Shown: positions 25,342 to 35,142, counted from the stretch's first letter. The stretch is DNA of 64,000 bases from Pseudomonas sp. B21-015 (GCF_024749285.1 NZ_CP087196.1:5952001-6016000), one strand, 5' to 3'. Notes: generated from the sequence alone by a model not told the origin. Translations and numbers: made by a program.

Positions 25342-28281
25342 TCAGCTTAACCCCAGCTCGCGCCAGATCCGCATGACCTGCCGCCGTTCATCCACGAACT
25401 GGTCGCCCGGTATCACCCCGGCGTCCTTCTGCAAGGCCTCCCGGTGAGCGGCGGAGCGGTAGGCTTTATAGGCCTCACGCAACAGGCTGGCGTCTTCGGC
25501 GGGTATCAACCCCTCCTCTTCCAGCCCTTCCAGAATGCGGATATTGTCGGTATAGCGCAGTAAGGACGGATGCGCCTCAGACCACGCCAGAGCCGCGTAT
25601 TGCACCATAAATTCAATATCGACGATACCTCCGGCGTCCTGCTTGAGATCGAACGGCGCCGTGGCCTCGAAGGCATTTGCCGCCGTGCCGGCCGCCGTGC
25701 TCTTGCTGCCGAGATTATCGCGCATCTTGGCGCGCATCTCGCTGACCTCCTGGCGCAAGGTCGACAGATCCCGCGATTTGGCCAATACCGTCGCGCGAAC
25801 CTTCTCGAACGCCTGGCCGACATCCTGACTGCCCACCAGCACCCGCGCCCGCACCAGCGCCTGATGTTCCCAGGTCCAGGCTTCGTTTTCCTGATATCGG
25901 GAAAACGCCCCCAATGAACTCACCAGCAAACCGGACGCACCGGACGGCCGCAGGCGCATGTCCACTTCATACAGCTGACCGGAGTTGGTCTGGGCCGTCA
26001 GCAAGTGAATGATCCGCTGCCCGAGCCGGGTAAAGAACTGTGCGCTGTCAATGGGTTTCGGGCCGTCGGTTTCCGCTTGCGGATCCGCGTCATGAATGAA
26101 CACCAGGTCCAGGTCCGAACTGTGCCCCAGTTCCAGACCGCCGACTTTCCCGTAACCGACAATGATGAAGCCAGGGTCGCACAAGGTGCCGTCGGAGCAC
26201 AGCGGCGTACCGTACTTGGCCACGGTCTGGCGCCAGGCCAGGGCCAGCACTTGTTCGAGGATCGCTTCGGCGAGCCAGGTCAGGTAATCACTGACCTTCA
26301 TCAATGGCAGGCTGCCGGCGATTTCCGAGGCCGCGACGCGCAAGCGGTGCGCCAGTTTGAAATGTCGCAGCGCCTCCATTTGCTGCTCAAGGTCGTCTTC
26401 GGGAATCCGCGTCAAACGCTCGCGCAACTCGGCCGCCAGTTCCGGCGCCAACGGCGGCTTGAACAACCGGCCTTCGTTGAGCAATTCGTCGAGCAGCAAC
26501 GGGAAGCGCGTGATCTGTTCGGCAATCCACGGGCTCGCGGCGCACAGTGTCAGTAAGCGACGCAAGGCGCCGGGGTTCTCGGTCAACAACACCAGATAGG
26601 CGGAGCGACGCGCCACGGCTTCCACCAGCGGCAGCACCCGCTCCAGCACCAGATCGGGATTGGCATGTTCCACGGCCTGAGCCAGCAAGCGTGGAATAAA
26701 AGCATCAAGACGTTCACGCCCCAGGCGCTGCATGGCGCGCAATTGCGGACTGCTGCGCAGGCTGGCCAGGGCTTTCAACGCCTTGGTGGCATCGGCGAAA
26801 CCGCCCTCTTCGAGTTGACGGCACGCGGCCTCTTCATCCTGCGCCTCTTCCCATAGCGGCAGCCATTCCCCGCCGACCACCACTTCGTTCCTGGCTCCTT
26901 CCTCTTCGTCGGGATCGGCGATCACCTGACCGAAGTGCCAGGCCACCCGTCCACGCCAGTACATCAGTTGTTCGTGGAACGCCGTCCAATTGGCAAACCC
27001 GAGCATAAAGGCAATGCGCGCCTGATCCTGCGGGCCATCCGGCAGCATCTGGGTCTGGCGGTCGGCAATCGCCTGGATCGCGTGCTCGGTGTAACGCAGG
27101 AATTCGTAGCCTTCGCGCAATTCGCTGACCACCGCCGCCGGCAGGTAGCCCTGCCCCTCCAGGGTGCTCAGTACTTTTAATAGAGGACGTTGTTGCAGGC
27201 TCAGGTCGCGGCCACCGTGAATCAGCTGGAAGGCCTGGGCGATAAACTCGACTTCACGGATGCCGCCGGAGCCGAGCTTGATGTTATCCGCCATGCCCTT
27301 GCGCCGGACTTCCTGCTGGATCAGCTGCTTCATGGTGCGCAGCGCTTCGATGGCCGAGAAGTCCAGGTAACGCCGGTAGACGAACGGCCGCAGCATCTCG
27401 AGCAACTGGGCGCCGGCCACCTGATCGCCGGCCACCACCCGTGCCTTGATCATCGCGTAGCGCTCCCAGTCGCGCCCCTGATCCTGGTAATACTGCTCAA
27501 GCGCGTTGAAGCTCAGCACCAGGGCACCGGCCGAACCGTAAGGCCGCAAGCGCATGTCGACGCGGAACACGAAACCGTCGACGGTCATCGGGTCCAGCGC
27601 CTTGATCAGCCGCTGGCCGAGGCGAATGAAAAACTCCTGGTTATCCAGCGACCGCTTCACGCCGACGGTTTCGCCGCCCTCGGGGTAGGCGAAGATCAGG
27701 TCGATGTCCGACGACAGATTCAGCTCCACCGCGCCAAGCTTGCCCATGCCGAGGATAACCATCTGCTGCGGCTCGCCGCTGCGTCGCCCGGTGGGCGTGC
27801 CGAACTGCTGGCAATGCCGCTGATACAACCACTGATAGGCCTGATCGATGCTGGCATCGGCCATGTCCGAGAGGTCGCGACAGGTCTGGATCAAATCCGC
27901 CTGGCGGGTCAGGTCGCGCCAGATGATCCGCACTTGCTGGCGTGCGCGCTGGCGACGCAGGGCGCGGCCAAGTTGGTCGTCGGTTTCGGCGGCGCTCACC
28001 GCCGTCGCAATCTGTGCGCACAATTCGCCCGGAGCAAAGGCGCGGTCCAGTTCGCCGGACTGCACCAGCTCCAGCAACATCAAAGGGTCACGCAGACTCT
28101 GTTCAATCACAAAGTCACTGGCAGCGGTGACGCGGGCAAATTGCGCCCAGCGCTCAGGCGTCCAGGTGGACAGGCCATGGTCGCCGGGAAGAACCCCGAC
28201 CGTCGTACGGAACGACTGCTCGGCACGGGTGACCAACGGCAGGAGTACGCCGGGCAGTTCGGCAAGCGAAGGATGGCTCAT
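25342..28281 (-). CDS. glnE: Bifunctional glutamine synthetase adenylyltransferase/deadenylase GlnE
   Basis: GlnE attaches AMP to, and removes it from, glutamine synthetase in response to PII and glutamine. The 979-residue protein has the two expected nucleotidyltransferase domains, each with its GxG...SSDxDL signature: GMGKLGAVELNLSSDIDLIF near residue 180 (deadenylylation half) and GYGKVGGLELGHSSDLDLVF near 710 (adenylylation half). Length is normal. ATG at 28281 lies about 380 bases from the divergent aceE, and an inverted repeat (GTAGTG/CACTAC) lies in its leader. Confidence 0.97.
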   Translation of the reverse strand: MSHPSLAELPGVLLPLVTRAEQSFRTTVGVLPGDHGLSTWTPERWAQFARVTAASDFVIEQSLRDPLMLLELVQSGELDRAFAPGELCAQIATAVSAAETDDQLGRALRRQRARQQVRIIWRDLTRQADLIQTCRDLSDMADASIDQAYQWLYQRHCQQFGTPTGRRSGEPQQMVILGMGKLGAVELNLSSDIDLIFAYPEGGETVGVKRSLDNQEFFIRLGQRLIKALDPMTVDGFVFRVDMRLRPYGSAGALVLSFNALEQYYQDQGRDWERYAMIKARVVAGDQVAGAQLLEMLRPFVYRRYLDFSAIEALRTMKQLIQQEVRRKGMADNIKLGSGGIREVEFIAQAFQLIHGGRDLSLQQRPLLKVLSTLEGQGYLPAAVVSELREGYEFLRYTEHAIQAIADRQTQMLPDGPQDQARIAFMLGFANWTAFHEQLMYWRGRVAWHFGQVIADPDEEEGARNEVVVGGEWLPLWEEAQDEEAACRQLEEGGFADATKALKALASLRSSPQLRAMQRLGRERLDAFIPRLLAQAVEHANPDLVLERVLPLVEAVARRSAYLVLLTENPGALRRLLTLCAASPWIAEQITRFPLLLDELLNEGRLFKPPLAPELAAELRERLTRIPEDDLEQQMEALRHFKLAHRLRVAASEIAGSLPLMKVSDYLTWLAEAILEQVLALAWRQTVAKYGTPLCSDGTLCDPGFIIVGYGKVGGLELGHSSDLDLVFIHDADPQAETDGPKPIDSAQFFTRLGQRIIHLLTAQTNSGQLYEVDMRLRPSGASGLLVSSLGAFSRYQENEAWTWEHQALVRARVLVGSQDVGQAFEKVRATVLAKSRDLSTLRQEVSEMRAKMRDNLGSKSTAAGTAANAFEATAPFDLKQDAGGIVDIEFMVQYAALAWSEAHPSLLRYTDNIRILEGLEEEGLIPAEDASLLREAYKAYRSAAHREALQKDAGVIPGDQFVDERRQVMRIWRELGLS

Positions 28282-28315
28282 GGTCTATCCTTGATCGGCG
28301 TGCGAAGGGCTGCAT

Positions 28316-28340
28316 GTAGTGTTTTGTGAAAATACACTAC
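28316..28340. promoter_or_regulatory. Inverted repeat in the glnE leader
   Basis: GTAGTG and CACTAC flank 13 bases rich in T then A. It could form a hairpin in the glnE mRNA or be a wide-spaced relative of the GTAGT-N3-ACTAC sites found 160-220 bases to the right. Role unproven. Confidence 0.4.
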
Positions 28341-28421
28341 GTGATCAACTGTCGAACAAAGGTTAGAAATAGCTGAAATATCTTTATTTTTGGCAGCGAC
28401 CATCAAGCTTTCACCTTTTAT

Positions 28422-28440
28422 GGTTGGCAAAAGACCAACC
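28422..28440. other. Short inverted repeat in the glnE-aceE gap
   Basis: GGTTGG and CCAACC pair around a seven-base A-rich loop. T/A-rich sequence follows on the plus strand. It could be a weak hairpin or a binding site. Confidence 0.35.
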
Positions 28441-28487
28441 TTAACGATTATTCTCACAACGCAGCCGGAGGCCACAAGCCAATCATC

Positions 28488-28554
28488 TGTAGTTTTACTA
28501 CTCGTCTATACATTCGAAAGGCTGAAATGCCCGAAGATTTGTAGTAAAACTACA
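28488..28554. promoter_or_regulatory. Paired GntR/PdhR-like operators upstream of aceE
   Basis: Two palindromes with the shared pattern GTAGT-N3-ACTAC lie at 28489-28501 and 28541-28553. Together they also form a 14-bp inverted repeat. Their centres are 52 bases apart, about five helical turns, so proteins bound to both would face the same side of the DNA. The GT-N3-AC core is the spacing used by FadR-type GntR regulators such as PdhR and LldR. Regulator identity is inferred. Confidence 0.6.
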
Positions 28555-28589
28555 CGCCGCCGGAACAACCTATCGGCAATCCAAGAATT

Positions 28590-28595
28590 TATAAT
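28590..28595 (+). promoter_or_regulatory. Candidate -10 box of the aceE promoter
   Basis: A perfect TATAAT lies about 70 bases before the aceE ATG. No good -35 hexamer is seen at 16-18 bases upstream, which would fit a promoter that depends on an activator or an extended contact. The nearer operator centre would fall at about -55. Confidence 0.45.
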
Positions 28596-28665
28596 CGTCT
28601 GCCCACAAGGCCAGTCGCAAACTCAGGCAACCGATTCTGGAAGCCTTTCCGCCCTGGAGCAAGCC

Positions 28666-31311
28666 ATGCAAGACCTCGATCCCGTCGAAACCCAGGAATG
28701 GCTGGACGCCCTGGAATCGGTTCTCGACAAAGAAGGCGAAGACCGTGCTCACTATCTGATGACCCGTATGGGCGAACTCGCAACCCGCAGCGGTTCGCAA
28801 TTGCCTTACGCCATCACCACGCCATACCGCAACACCATTCCCGTTACCCACGAAGCACGCATGCCTGGCGACCTGTTCATGGAACGCCGCATTCGCTCGC
28901 TGGTACGCTGGAACGCGATGGCCATGGTGATGCGCACGAACCTGAAAGATTCTGACCTGGGCGGTCACATCTCCAGCTTCGCCTCCAGTGCAACCCTGTA
29001 CGACATCGGCTTCAACTATTTCTTCCAGGCCCCGACCGACGAACACGGCGGCGACCTGATCTACTTCCAGGGCCACACCTCGCCAGGCGTTTACGCCCGT
29101 GCATTCATGGAAGGCCGCATCACCGAAGACCAGATGAACAACTTCCGCCAGGAAGTCGACGGTCAGGGCCTGTCGTCCTACCCGCACCCTTGGCTGATGC
29201 CTGACTTCTGGCAGTTCCCGACCGTATCCATGGGCCTGGGTCCGATCCAGGCGATCTACCAGGCACGCTTCATGAAGTACCTGGAACACCGTGGCTTCAT
29301 CCAGCCGGGCAAACAGAAAGTCTGGTGCTTCCTGGGCGACGGCGAGTGCGACGAGCCGGAATCCCTGGGTGCCATCTCGTTGGCCGGCCGCGAGAAGCTG
29401 GACAACCTGATCTTCGTCATCAACTGCAACCTGCAGCGCCTTGACGGCCCGGTTCGCGGCAACGGCAAGATCATCCAGGAACTCGAAGGCGTGTTCCGCG
29501 GTGCTCAGTGGAACGTGACCAAAGTCATCTGGGGCCGTTTCTGGGACCCACTGCTGGCCAAGGACGTCGACGGCATCCTGCAACGCCGCATGGACGAAGT
29601 CATCGACGGCGAGTACCAGAACTACAAAGCAAAAGACGGCGCATTCGTGCGTGAACACTTCTTCAACACGCCAGAACTCAAGGCGATGGTTGCCGATCTG
29701 TCCGATGACGAGATCTGGAAGCTCAACCGTGGCGGCCACGACCCGTACAAGGTCTACGCGGCGTACCACGAAGCGGTCAACCACAAAGAACAACCGACTG
29801 TCATCCTGGCCAAGACCATCAAGGGTTATGGCACCGGTGCCGGCGAAGCGAAAAACACTGCGCACAACACCAAGAAAGTCGACGTCGACAGCCTGAAGTT
29901 GTTCCGTGATCGTTTCGACATCCCGGTCAAGGACGATGAACTGGAAAACCTGCCATTCTTCAAACCGGAAGAAGGCAGCGCCGAAGCCCGTTACCTGAGC
30001 GAGCGCCGTACCGCACTGGGCGGTTTCGTGCCTCAGCGTCGCGCCAAGAGCTTCAACATCCCGACCCCTCCACTGGACACCCTCAAGGCGATCCTGGATG
30101 GCTCGGGCGACCGTGAAATCTCCACCACCATGGCCTTCGTGCGGATCCTCGCGCAACTGGTCAAGGACAAGGAAATCGGCCCGCGCATCGTCCCGATCAT
30201 CCCGGACGAAGCCCGTACCTTCGGTATGGAAGGCATGTTCCGTCAGTTGGGCATCTACTCCTCCGTCGGCCAGCTCTACGAGCCAGTCGATAAAGACCAG
30301 GTGATGTTCTACAAGGAAGACCAGAAGGGTCAGATCCTCGAAGAAGGCATCAACGAAGCGGGCGCCATGAGCTCCTTCATCGCTGCCGGCACTTCGTACT
30401 CCAGCCACAACCAGCCGATGCTGCCGTTCTACATCTTCTACTCGATGTTCGGCTTCCAGCGTATCGGCGACCTGGCCTGGGCCGCTGGCGACAGCCGTAC
30501 CCGTGGCTTCCTGATCGGCGGCACCGCCGGCCGTACCACCCTGAACGGTGAAGGCCTGCAACACGAAGACGGTCACAGCCACCTGCTGGCTGCCACCATC
30601 CCGAACTGCCGCACCTACGATCCAACCTACGGCTACGAGCTGGCGGTGATCATTCAGGACGGCATGAAGAAGATGACCGAAGAGCAACAGGACGTCTTCT
30701 ACTACATCACCGTAATGAACGAGTCCTACCAGCAGCCAGCCATGCCGGCCGGTGCCGAAGAAGGCATCAAGAAAGGCATGTACCTGCTCGAGGAAGACAC
30801 CCGCGAAGCGGCGCACCACGTTCAGCTGATGGGCTCCGGCACCATCCTGCGTGAAGTCCGTGAAGCGGCGAAGATCCTGCGTGAAGAGTTCAACGTCGGC
30901 GCTGACGTGTGGAGCGTTACCAGCTTCAACGAACTGCGTCGCGATGGCCTGGCCGTTGAGCGTACCAACCGTCTGCACCCTGGCCAGAAGCCTAAGCTGA
31001 GCTATGTCGAAGAGTGCCTGAACGGCCGTAAAGGTCCGGTCATCGCCTCTACCGACTACATGAAGCTGTTCGCCGAGCAAATTCGTCAGTGGGTCCCGTC
31101 CAAGGAATTCAAAGTCCTGGGCACCGATGGTTTCGGCCGCAGTGACAGCCGCAAGAAGCTGCGTCACTTCTTCGAAGTCGACCGTCATTTCGTGGTGTTG
31201 GCAGCCCTGGAAGCCTTGGCTGACCGTGGTGACATCGAACCTAAAGTGGTGGCTGAAGCCATCGCCAAGTTCGGTATCAACCCGGAAAAACGCAACCCAC
31301 TGGACTGCTGA
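28666..31311 (+). CDS. aceE: Pyruvate dehydrogenase E1 component AceE
   Basis: AceE is the homodimeric, thiamine-diphosphate E1 that decarboxylates pyruvate and acetylates the E2 lipoyl arms. The 881-residue protein has the TPP motif GDGECDEPESLG near residue 224, the NCNLQRLDGPVRGN segment, and the usual C-terminal end EKRNPLDC. The open frame begins at 28390, but ATG 28666 (MQDLDPVETQEW) has GGAG six bases upstream and matches known AceE. aceF follows 11 bases later in the same operon. The leader holds two palindromic operator-like sites. Confidence 0.98.
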   Translation: MQDLDPVETQEWLDALESVLDKEGEDRAHYLMTRMGELATRSGSQLPYAITTPYRNTIPVTHEARMPGDLFMERRIRSLVRWNAMAMVMRTNLKDSDLGGHISSFASSATLYDIGFNYFFQAPTDEHGGDLIYFQGHTSPGVYARAFMEGRITEDQMNNFRQEVDGQGLSSYPHPWLMPDFWQFPTVSMGLGPIQAIYQARFMKYLEHRGFIQPGKQKVWCFLGDGECDEPESLGAISLAGREKLDNLIFVINCNLQRLDGPVRGNGKIIQELEGVFRGAQWNVTKVIWGRFWDPLLAKDVDGILQRRMDEVIDGEYQNYKAKDGAFVREHFFNTPELKAMVADLSDDEIWKLNRGGHDPYKVYAAYHEAVNHKEQPTVILAKTIKGYGTGAGEAKNTAHNTKKVDVDSLKLFRDRFDIPVKDDELENLPFFKPEEGSAEARYLSERRTALGGFVPQRRAKSFNIPTPPLDTLKAILDGSGDREISTTMAFVRILAQLVKDKEIGPRIVPIIPDEARTFGMEGMFRQLGIYSSVGQLYEPVDKDQVMFYKEDQKGQILEEGINEAGAMSSFIAAGTSYSSHNQPMLPFYIFYSMFGFQRIGDLAWAAGDSRTRGFLIGGTAGRTTLNGEGLQHEDGHSHLLAATIPNCRTYDPTYGYELAVIIQDGMKKMTEEQQDVFYYITVMNESYQQPAMPAGAEEGIKKGMYLLEEDTREAAHHVQLMGSGTILREVREAAKILREEFNVGADVWSVTSFNELRRDGLAVERTNRLHPGQKPKLSYVEECLNGRKGPVIASTDYMKLFAEQIRQWVPSKEFKVLGTDGFGRSDSRKKLRHFFEVDRHFVVLAALEALADRGDIEPKVVAEAIAKFGINPEKRNPLDC

Positions 31312-31322
31312 GGAGACACTCT

Positions 31323-33290
31323 GTGAGCGAACTCATTCGCGTACCTGACATCGGCAGCGGTGAAGGTGAAGTAATTGAACTGTTTGTGAAGGTCGGCGAC
31401 CGTATCGAAGCCGATCAGAGCATCCTGACACTGGAATCGGACAAGGCGAGCATGGAAGTGCCTGCGCCTAAGGCCGGCATCATCAAGAGCTTGAAAGTGA
31501 AGCTGGGCGATCGCCTGAAAGAAGGCGACGAACTGCTGGAACTGGAAGTCGAAGGTGTCGCTGCCCCGGCCCCTGCGGCTGCCGCTGCCGCTGCGCCAGC
31601 TGCCAAGGCTGAAGCCAAGCCGGCTGCTGCACCTGTGCCTGTGCCGGCGGCTCCTGCTGCCGCGCCGGCTGCCGCCAGCATTCAGCAAGTGCACGTGCCG
31701 GACATCGGTTCGTCGGGCAAGGCCCAGATCATCGAGATCCAGGTCAAGGTCGGCGACACCGTCGAGGCTGATCAGTCGCTGATCACCCTGGAATCCGACA
31801 AGGCCAGCATGGAAATCCCTTCGCCCGCTGCGGGCGTGGTTGAAAGCATCAGCGTCAAACTCAACGACGAAGTCGGCACTGGCGACCTGATTCTGGCCCT
31901 GAAAGTGGCGGGTGCTGCTGCACCGGCCGCTGCCGCGCCAGCTCAGGCTGCTGCGCCTGCTGCCGCTGCTCCGGCGCCTGCCGCCGCAGCCCCGGCGGCA
32001 CCGGTTGCCGACAGCGTTCAGGATATTCACGTCCCGGACATCGGTTCGGCGGGCAAGGCCAAGATCATTGAAGTGCTGGTCAAGGCTGGCGACACCGTCG
32101 CTGCCGACCAGTCGCTGATTACCCTGGAATCCGACAAGGCGAGCATGGAAATTCCATCGCCTGCCGCCGGTGTGGTGGAAAGCATTTCCATCAAGCTGGA
32201 TGACGAAGTCGGTACCGGCGACCTGATCCTGAAGCTGAAAGTCAAAGGCGCGGCGCCTGCTGCGGCCCCGGCTCCAGCCGCTGCTGCTCCGAGCGCTCCT
32301 GCTGCACCTGCTGCTCAGGCTGCAGCCGCGCCTGCAGTTGCCGCCCCGGCCGCTGCTCCAGCCAAGCCTGGCGCCAAGGTTCACGCAGGTCCTGCGGTGC
32401 GCCAACTGGCCCGTGAATTCGGCGTCGAGCTGAGCGCGGTCAGCCCAAGCGGCCCGCACGGTCGTGTGCTGAAAGAAGACGTGCAGGTTTACGTCAAAGC
32501 CATGATGCAGAAGGCCAAGGAAGCACCGGCCGCTGGCGGCGCAACTGGCGGCGCGGGCATCCCGCCGATTCCGGTCGTGGACTTCAGCCGCTTCGGTGAA
32601 ACCGAAGAAGTGCCGATGACCCGCCTGATGCAGGCCGGCGCTGCCAACCTGCACCGCAGCTGGCTGAACGTGCCACACGTGACGCAATTCGACTCGGCGG
32701 ATATCACCGAGCTGGAAGCGTTCCGTATCGCACAGAAAGCCGTGGCCGAGAAGGCTGGCGTCAAGCTGACCATCCTGCCGCTGCTGCTCAAGTCCTGCGC
32801 TCACTTGCTCAAGGAACTGCCGGACTTCAACAGTTCGCTGGCGCCAAGCGGCAAGGCGATCATTCGCAAGAAGTACGTGAACATCGGTTTCGCGGTCGAC
32901 ACCCCGGATGGCCTGCTGGTACCGGTCATCAAGAACGTCGATCAGAAGAGCCTGTTGCAATTGGCAGCCGAAGCCGCGGCCCTGGCTGAAAAAGCCCGGA
33001 CCAAGAAGCTCTCGGCCGACGACATGCAAGGCGCCTGCTTCACCATTTCCAGCCTCGGCCACATTGGCGGCACCGGCTTCACGCCGATCGTCAACGCGCC
33101 GGAAGTGGCGATCCTCGGTGTTTCCAAGGCAACCATCCAGCCAGTCTGGGACGGCAAAGCCTTCCAGCCGAAACTGATGCTGCCCCTGTCGCTGTCCTAC
33201 GATCACCGTGTGATCAACGGTGCCGCCGCTGCACGCTTCACCAAGCGTCTGAGCGACCTGCTGGCGGACATCCGCACCATCCTGCTGTAA
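31323..33290 (+). CDS. aceF: Dihydrolipoyllysine acetyltransferase E2 AceF with three lipoyl domains
   Basis: AceF forms the core of pyruvate dehydrogenase and moves acetyl from lipoyl-lysine to CoA. The 655-residue protein has three lipoyl domains with ESDKASME at Lys 41, about 160 and about 272, joined by Ala/Pro-rich swinging linkers. A peripheral subunit-binding domain (AVRQLAREFGVEL, about 355) follows, then the catalytic domain with DHRVING near 627. The start is GTG at 31323 with GAGGAGA upstream. Three lipoyl domains match the E. coli layout; the PAO1 protein is shorter and has two as I recall. Confidence 0.97.
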   Translation: MSELIRVPDIGSGEGEVIELFVKVGDRIEADQSILTLESDKASMEVPAPKAGIIKSLKVKLGDRLKEGDELLELEVEGVAAPAPAAAAAAAPAAKAEAKPAAAPVPVPAAPAAAPAAASIQQVHVPDIGSSGKAQIIEIQVKVGDTVEADQSLITLESDKASMEIPSPAAGVVESISVKLNDEVGTGDLILALKVAGAAAPAAAAPAQAAAPAAAAPAPAAAAPAAPVADSVQDIHVPDIGSAGKAKIIEVLVKAGDTVAADQSLITLESDKASMEIPSPAAGVVESISIKLDDEVGTGDLILKLKVKGAAPAAAPAPAAAAPSAPAAPAAQAAAAPAVAAPAAAPAKPGAKVHAGPAVRQLAREFGVELSAVSPSGPHGRVLKEDVQVYVKAMMQKAKEAPAAGGATGGAGIPPIPVVDFSRFGETEEVPMTRLMQAGAANLHRSWLNVPHVTQFDSADITELEAFRIAQKAVAEKAGVKLTILPLLLKSCAHLLKELPDFNSSLAPSGKAIIRKKYVNIGFAVDTPDGLLVPVIKNVDQKSLLQLAAEAAALAEKARTKKLSADDMQGACFTISSLGHIGGTGFTPIVNAPEVAILGVSKATIQPVWDGKAFQPKLMLPLSLSYDHRVINGAAAARFTKRLSDLLADIRTILL

Positions 33291-33298
33291 CACCGGCT

Positions 33299-33320
33299 GG
33301 CCCTCCTTGACCGGAGGGCC
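33299..33320 (+). other. Hairpin downstream of aceF
   Basis: GGCCCTCC and GGAGGGCC pair around a short loop directly after the aceF stop. It lacks a T-run and probably protects the 3' end, ahead of the strong terminator at 33363. Confidence 0.5.
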
Positions 33321-33362
33321 CGTCGCGTTCCACGCTTTCCGAGCGCCACGCTCGTACCTCAA

Positions 33363-33390
33363 CCCCGCCAATTTGGCGGGGCTTTTTTTT
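33363..33390 (+). terminator. Rho-independent terminator of aceEF
   Basis: CCCCGCCA and TGGCGGGG form an eight-bp GC-rich stem with a three-base loop, followed by C and eight T residues. This is a textbook intrinsic terminator. Confidence 0.93.
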
Positions 33391-33407
33391 GCTTTAAACG
33401 CAATCCA

Positions 33408-33499
33408 TGTGGGAGCGGGCTTGCTCGCGAAAACGGTGTATCAGGCGACATCAATGTTGAGTGTGCCACCGCCTTCGCGAGCAAGCCCGCCCCCCACAG
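33408..33499. repeat. REPIN (class A) downstream of aceF
   Basis: GTGGGAGCGGGCTTGCTCGCG and its near complement face each other across about 45 bases. The rest of the 33291-33699 gap holds the aceF hairpins and an A+T-rich stretch before the broken phosphatase gene with no clear promoter. Confidence 0.88.
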
Positions 33500-33699
33500 A
33501 TTCCGCACCTTGATTGACGGGTGTTGAGCCCTCCTCTGCGCGTTCTTCCTACATCCAAGGCTTACGTTGCTTACAACTCAAGTCCACTTCTGCCCGATAT
33601 TTTTCGCGAACCAATAACTAGTCTTAGTTTCGAGGATTCCCAATAGGAACTTCGATTACTTAATCAGCTTAGTTAGCATTACCTCGAACGGATTCGAAT

Positions 33700-35093
33700 A
33701 TGTTCAAACCTACTGTCGGCCCTATCATTGGCCACACCACAACTAACCATGCCCGCATTTTCTTGCGCGGAGAGTCACAGGACAATGCCTTGGTATTTGC
33801 AGGCATCCGTTATCGACGCACTGACGAGGCACACTGGTCCAAAGGCCTATTTGCAAAACTGACCATCGTGCGGGATATGTCTGATGTGATGACACTCAAC
33901 GATCTTGCCAGCGATACCAACTATGAATACCAGGCCGGCTGGTTCAGCCCCATGAGCCCGGTGCATACCGTGGAGACGGTTCAGGAGTTGCCGCTGCAAT
34001 GGCCGCGGGAGATCTACCGCTTTCGCACTCAGTCCAGCAAAACCACAACGCCACGGGCGTATATCGTCGGCTCATGTCGTTACTTGCGAATGACTGCTGG
34101 CATTGCGTCGGCACCGCATCTGGGCGACCGGATTTTTGCCTCGATCACAAACCTGGCGGGACGCGCCGAGCCGCCCATCAGCGCCATGCTGATGACGGGT
34201 GACCAGATTTACGTCGACGACCTGAACCTCGTAGCCCCCGACCGGGAATACAAAGATATCCTCAGCAAGTACCGCACGGCTTTTCGCAGCCTCATATCTC
34301 GAAGTTAATGTCCGGCGTGCCGACTTACATGATCCTCGACGACCATGAAATCGAAGACAACTGGCCGGCCAACAAAAGCAAGGCCGATGATTACTTATAT
34401 AAAAACGCCATTGCAGCGTATGAGTTATATCAAGCCAGCCACAGTCCCGCCCATGAACTGCTTGGCAACGGGCAAGTAAGCAGAAGACTGGAACAGTATT
34501 GGTATCAGTTCTGCGAGGGCGATATCGAATGGTTTATTACCGACAGCCGAACCCGACGCAATCTGTCAGCCAACGACCGGCGCATCCTTGACGAAGAACA
34601 GGAACAGGCGCTGCTCAAATGGCTCATCAACAGCCCTGCCCGGGTCAAATTCGTGGTCACCAGCGTCATGTTTTACCCCGACCGCAAAAGCTATGGCGAT
34701 GACGCCTGGAAAGCCTTCCCGGAACAACGGCTACGGCTGCTGGAGACGATTCGCACGCGCGGCATCAAGAACGTCTTCTTCATTTCCGGCGATGTCCACG
34801 GCTCCCTGACCAGCCGCCTGACCCACACCGAGGATTCGGATTTCGAAGTTCACACCATCGTGTCTTCACCGCTGTGCAACAGCAAACTGCTGCCGTATGC
34901 CAAGGCATCGACCTTCATCCTCGATCAAGCGCTGGCCCGAACAGCCGCCGGAGACTATCGGCACGAATTGACCAGTGAAGTGATCAGCCAGGACAACTTT
35001 GCCCATCTGATCGTCGAGGCCGAACAGGTTCGCGTCAATTATCACGATCGGGATGGCAAGCCATTGCAGTCGATCAGCATCAAATTGCGTTGA
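33700..35093 (+). pseudogene. PhoD-like alkaline phosphatase family gene, broken by a one-base frameshift
   Basis: Two adjacent frames together encode one PhoD-type metallophosphatase of about 464 residues. The first part (33700-34308) has IVGSCRYLR and AMLMTGDQIYVDD. The second (in frame from about 34284 to 35093) has MILDDHEIEDNW and VFFISGDVHGSLTSRL. Reading through one extra T at the T4 run 34281-34284 gives the continuous join YRTAFSQPHISKLMSGVPTY, so one T has been lost there or misread. No signal peptide is seen, unlike classical secreted PhoD. A TAATG at 34306-34310 could allow reinitiation of the second half. Either a recent pseudogene or a sequencing error. Confidence 0.85.
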
Positions 35094-35103
35094 ACCCGAA
35101 AAG

Positions 35104-35142
35104 ATCGCAGCCTTGGGCAGCTCCTGCGGGCTGCGATTTTTC
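35104..35142 (+). terminator. Terminator after the PhoD-like gene
   Basis: ATCGCAGCC and GGCTGCGAT form a nine-bp stem followed by five T residues, about ten bases after the stop codon. The arm is the same dispersed GATCGCAGCC repeat seen at 194-272. Confidence 0.8.

Noticed and set aside
28570..31188. 872-codon open frame antisense to aceE
   Set aside because: Same reason: it shadows AceE codons, has no ribosome site and gives a low-complexity Val/Asp/Gly/Gln-rich product.
34308..35093. Second half of the PhoD-like gene as an independent small phosphatase
   Set aside because: The first half joins it in sequence when one T is restored, and each half holds only part of the metal site, so a single broken gene is more likely.
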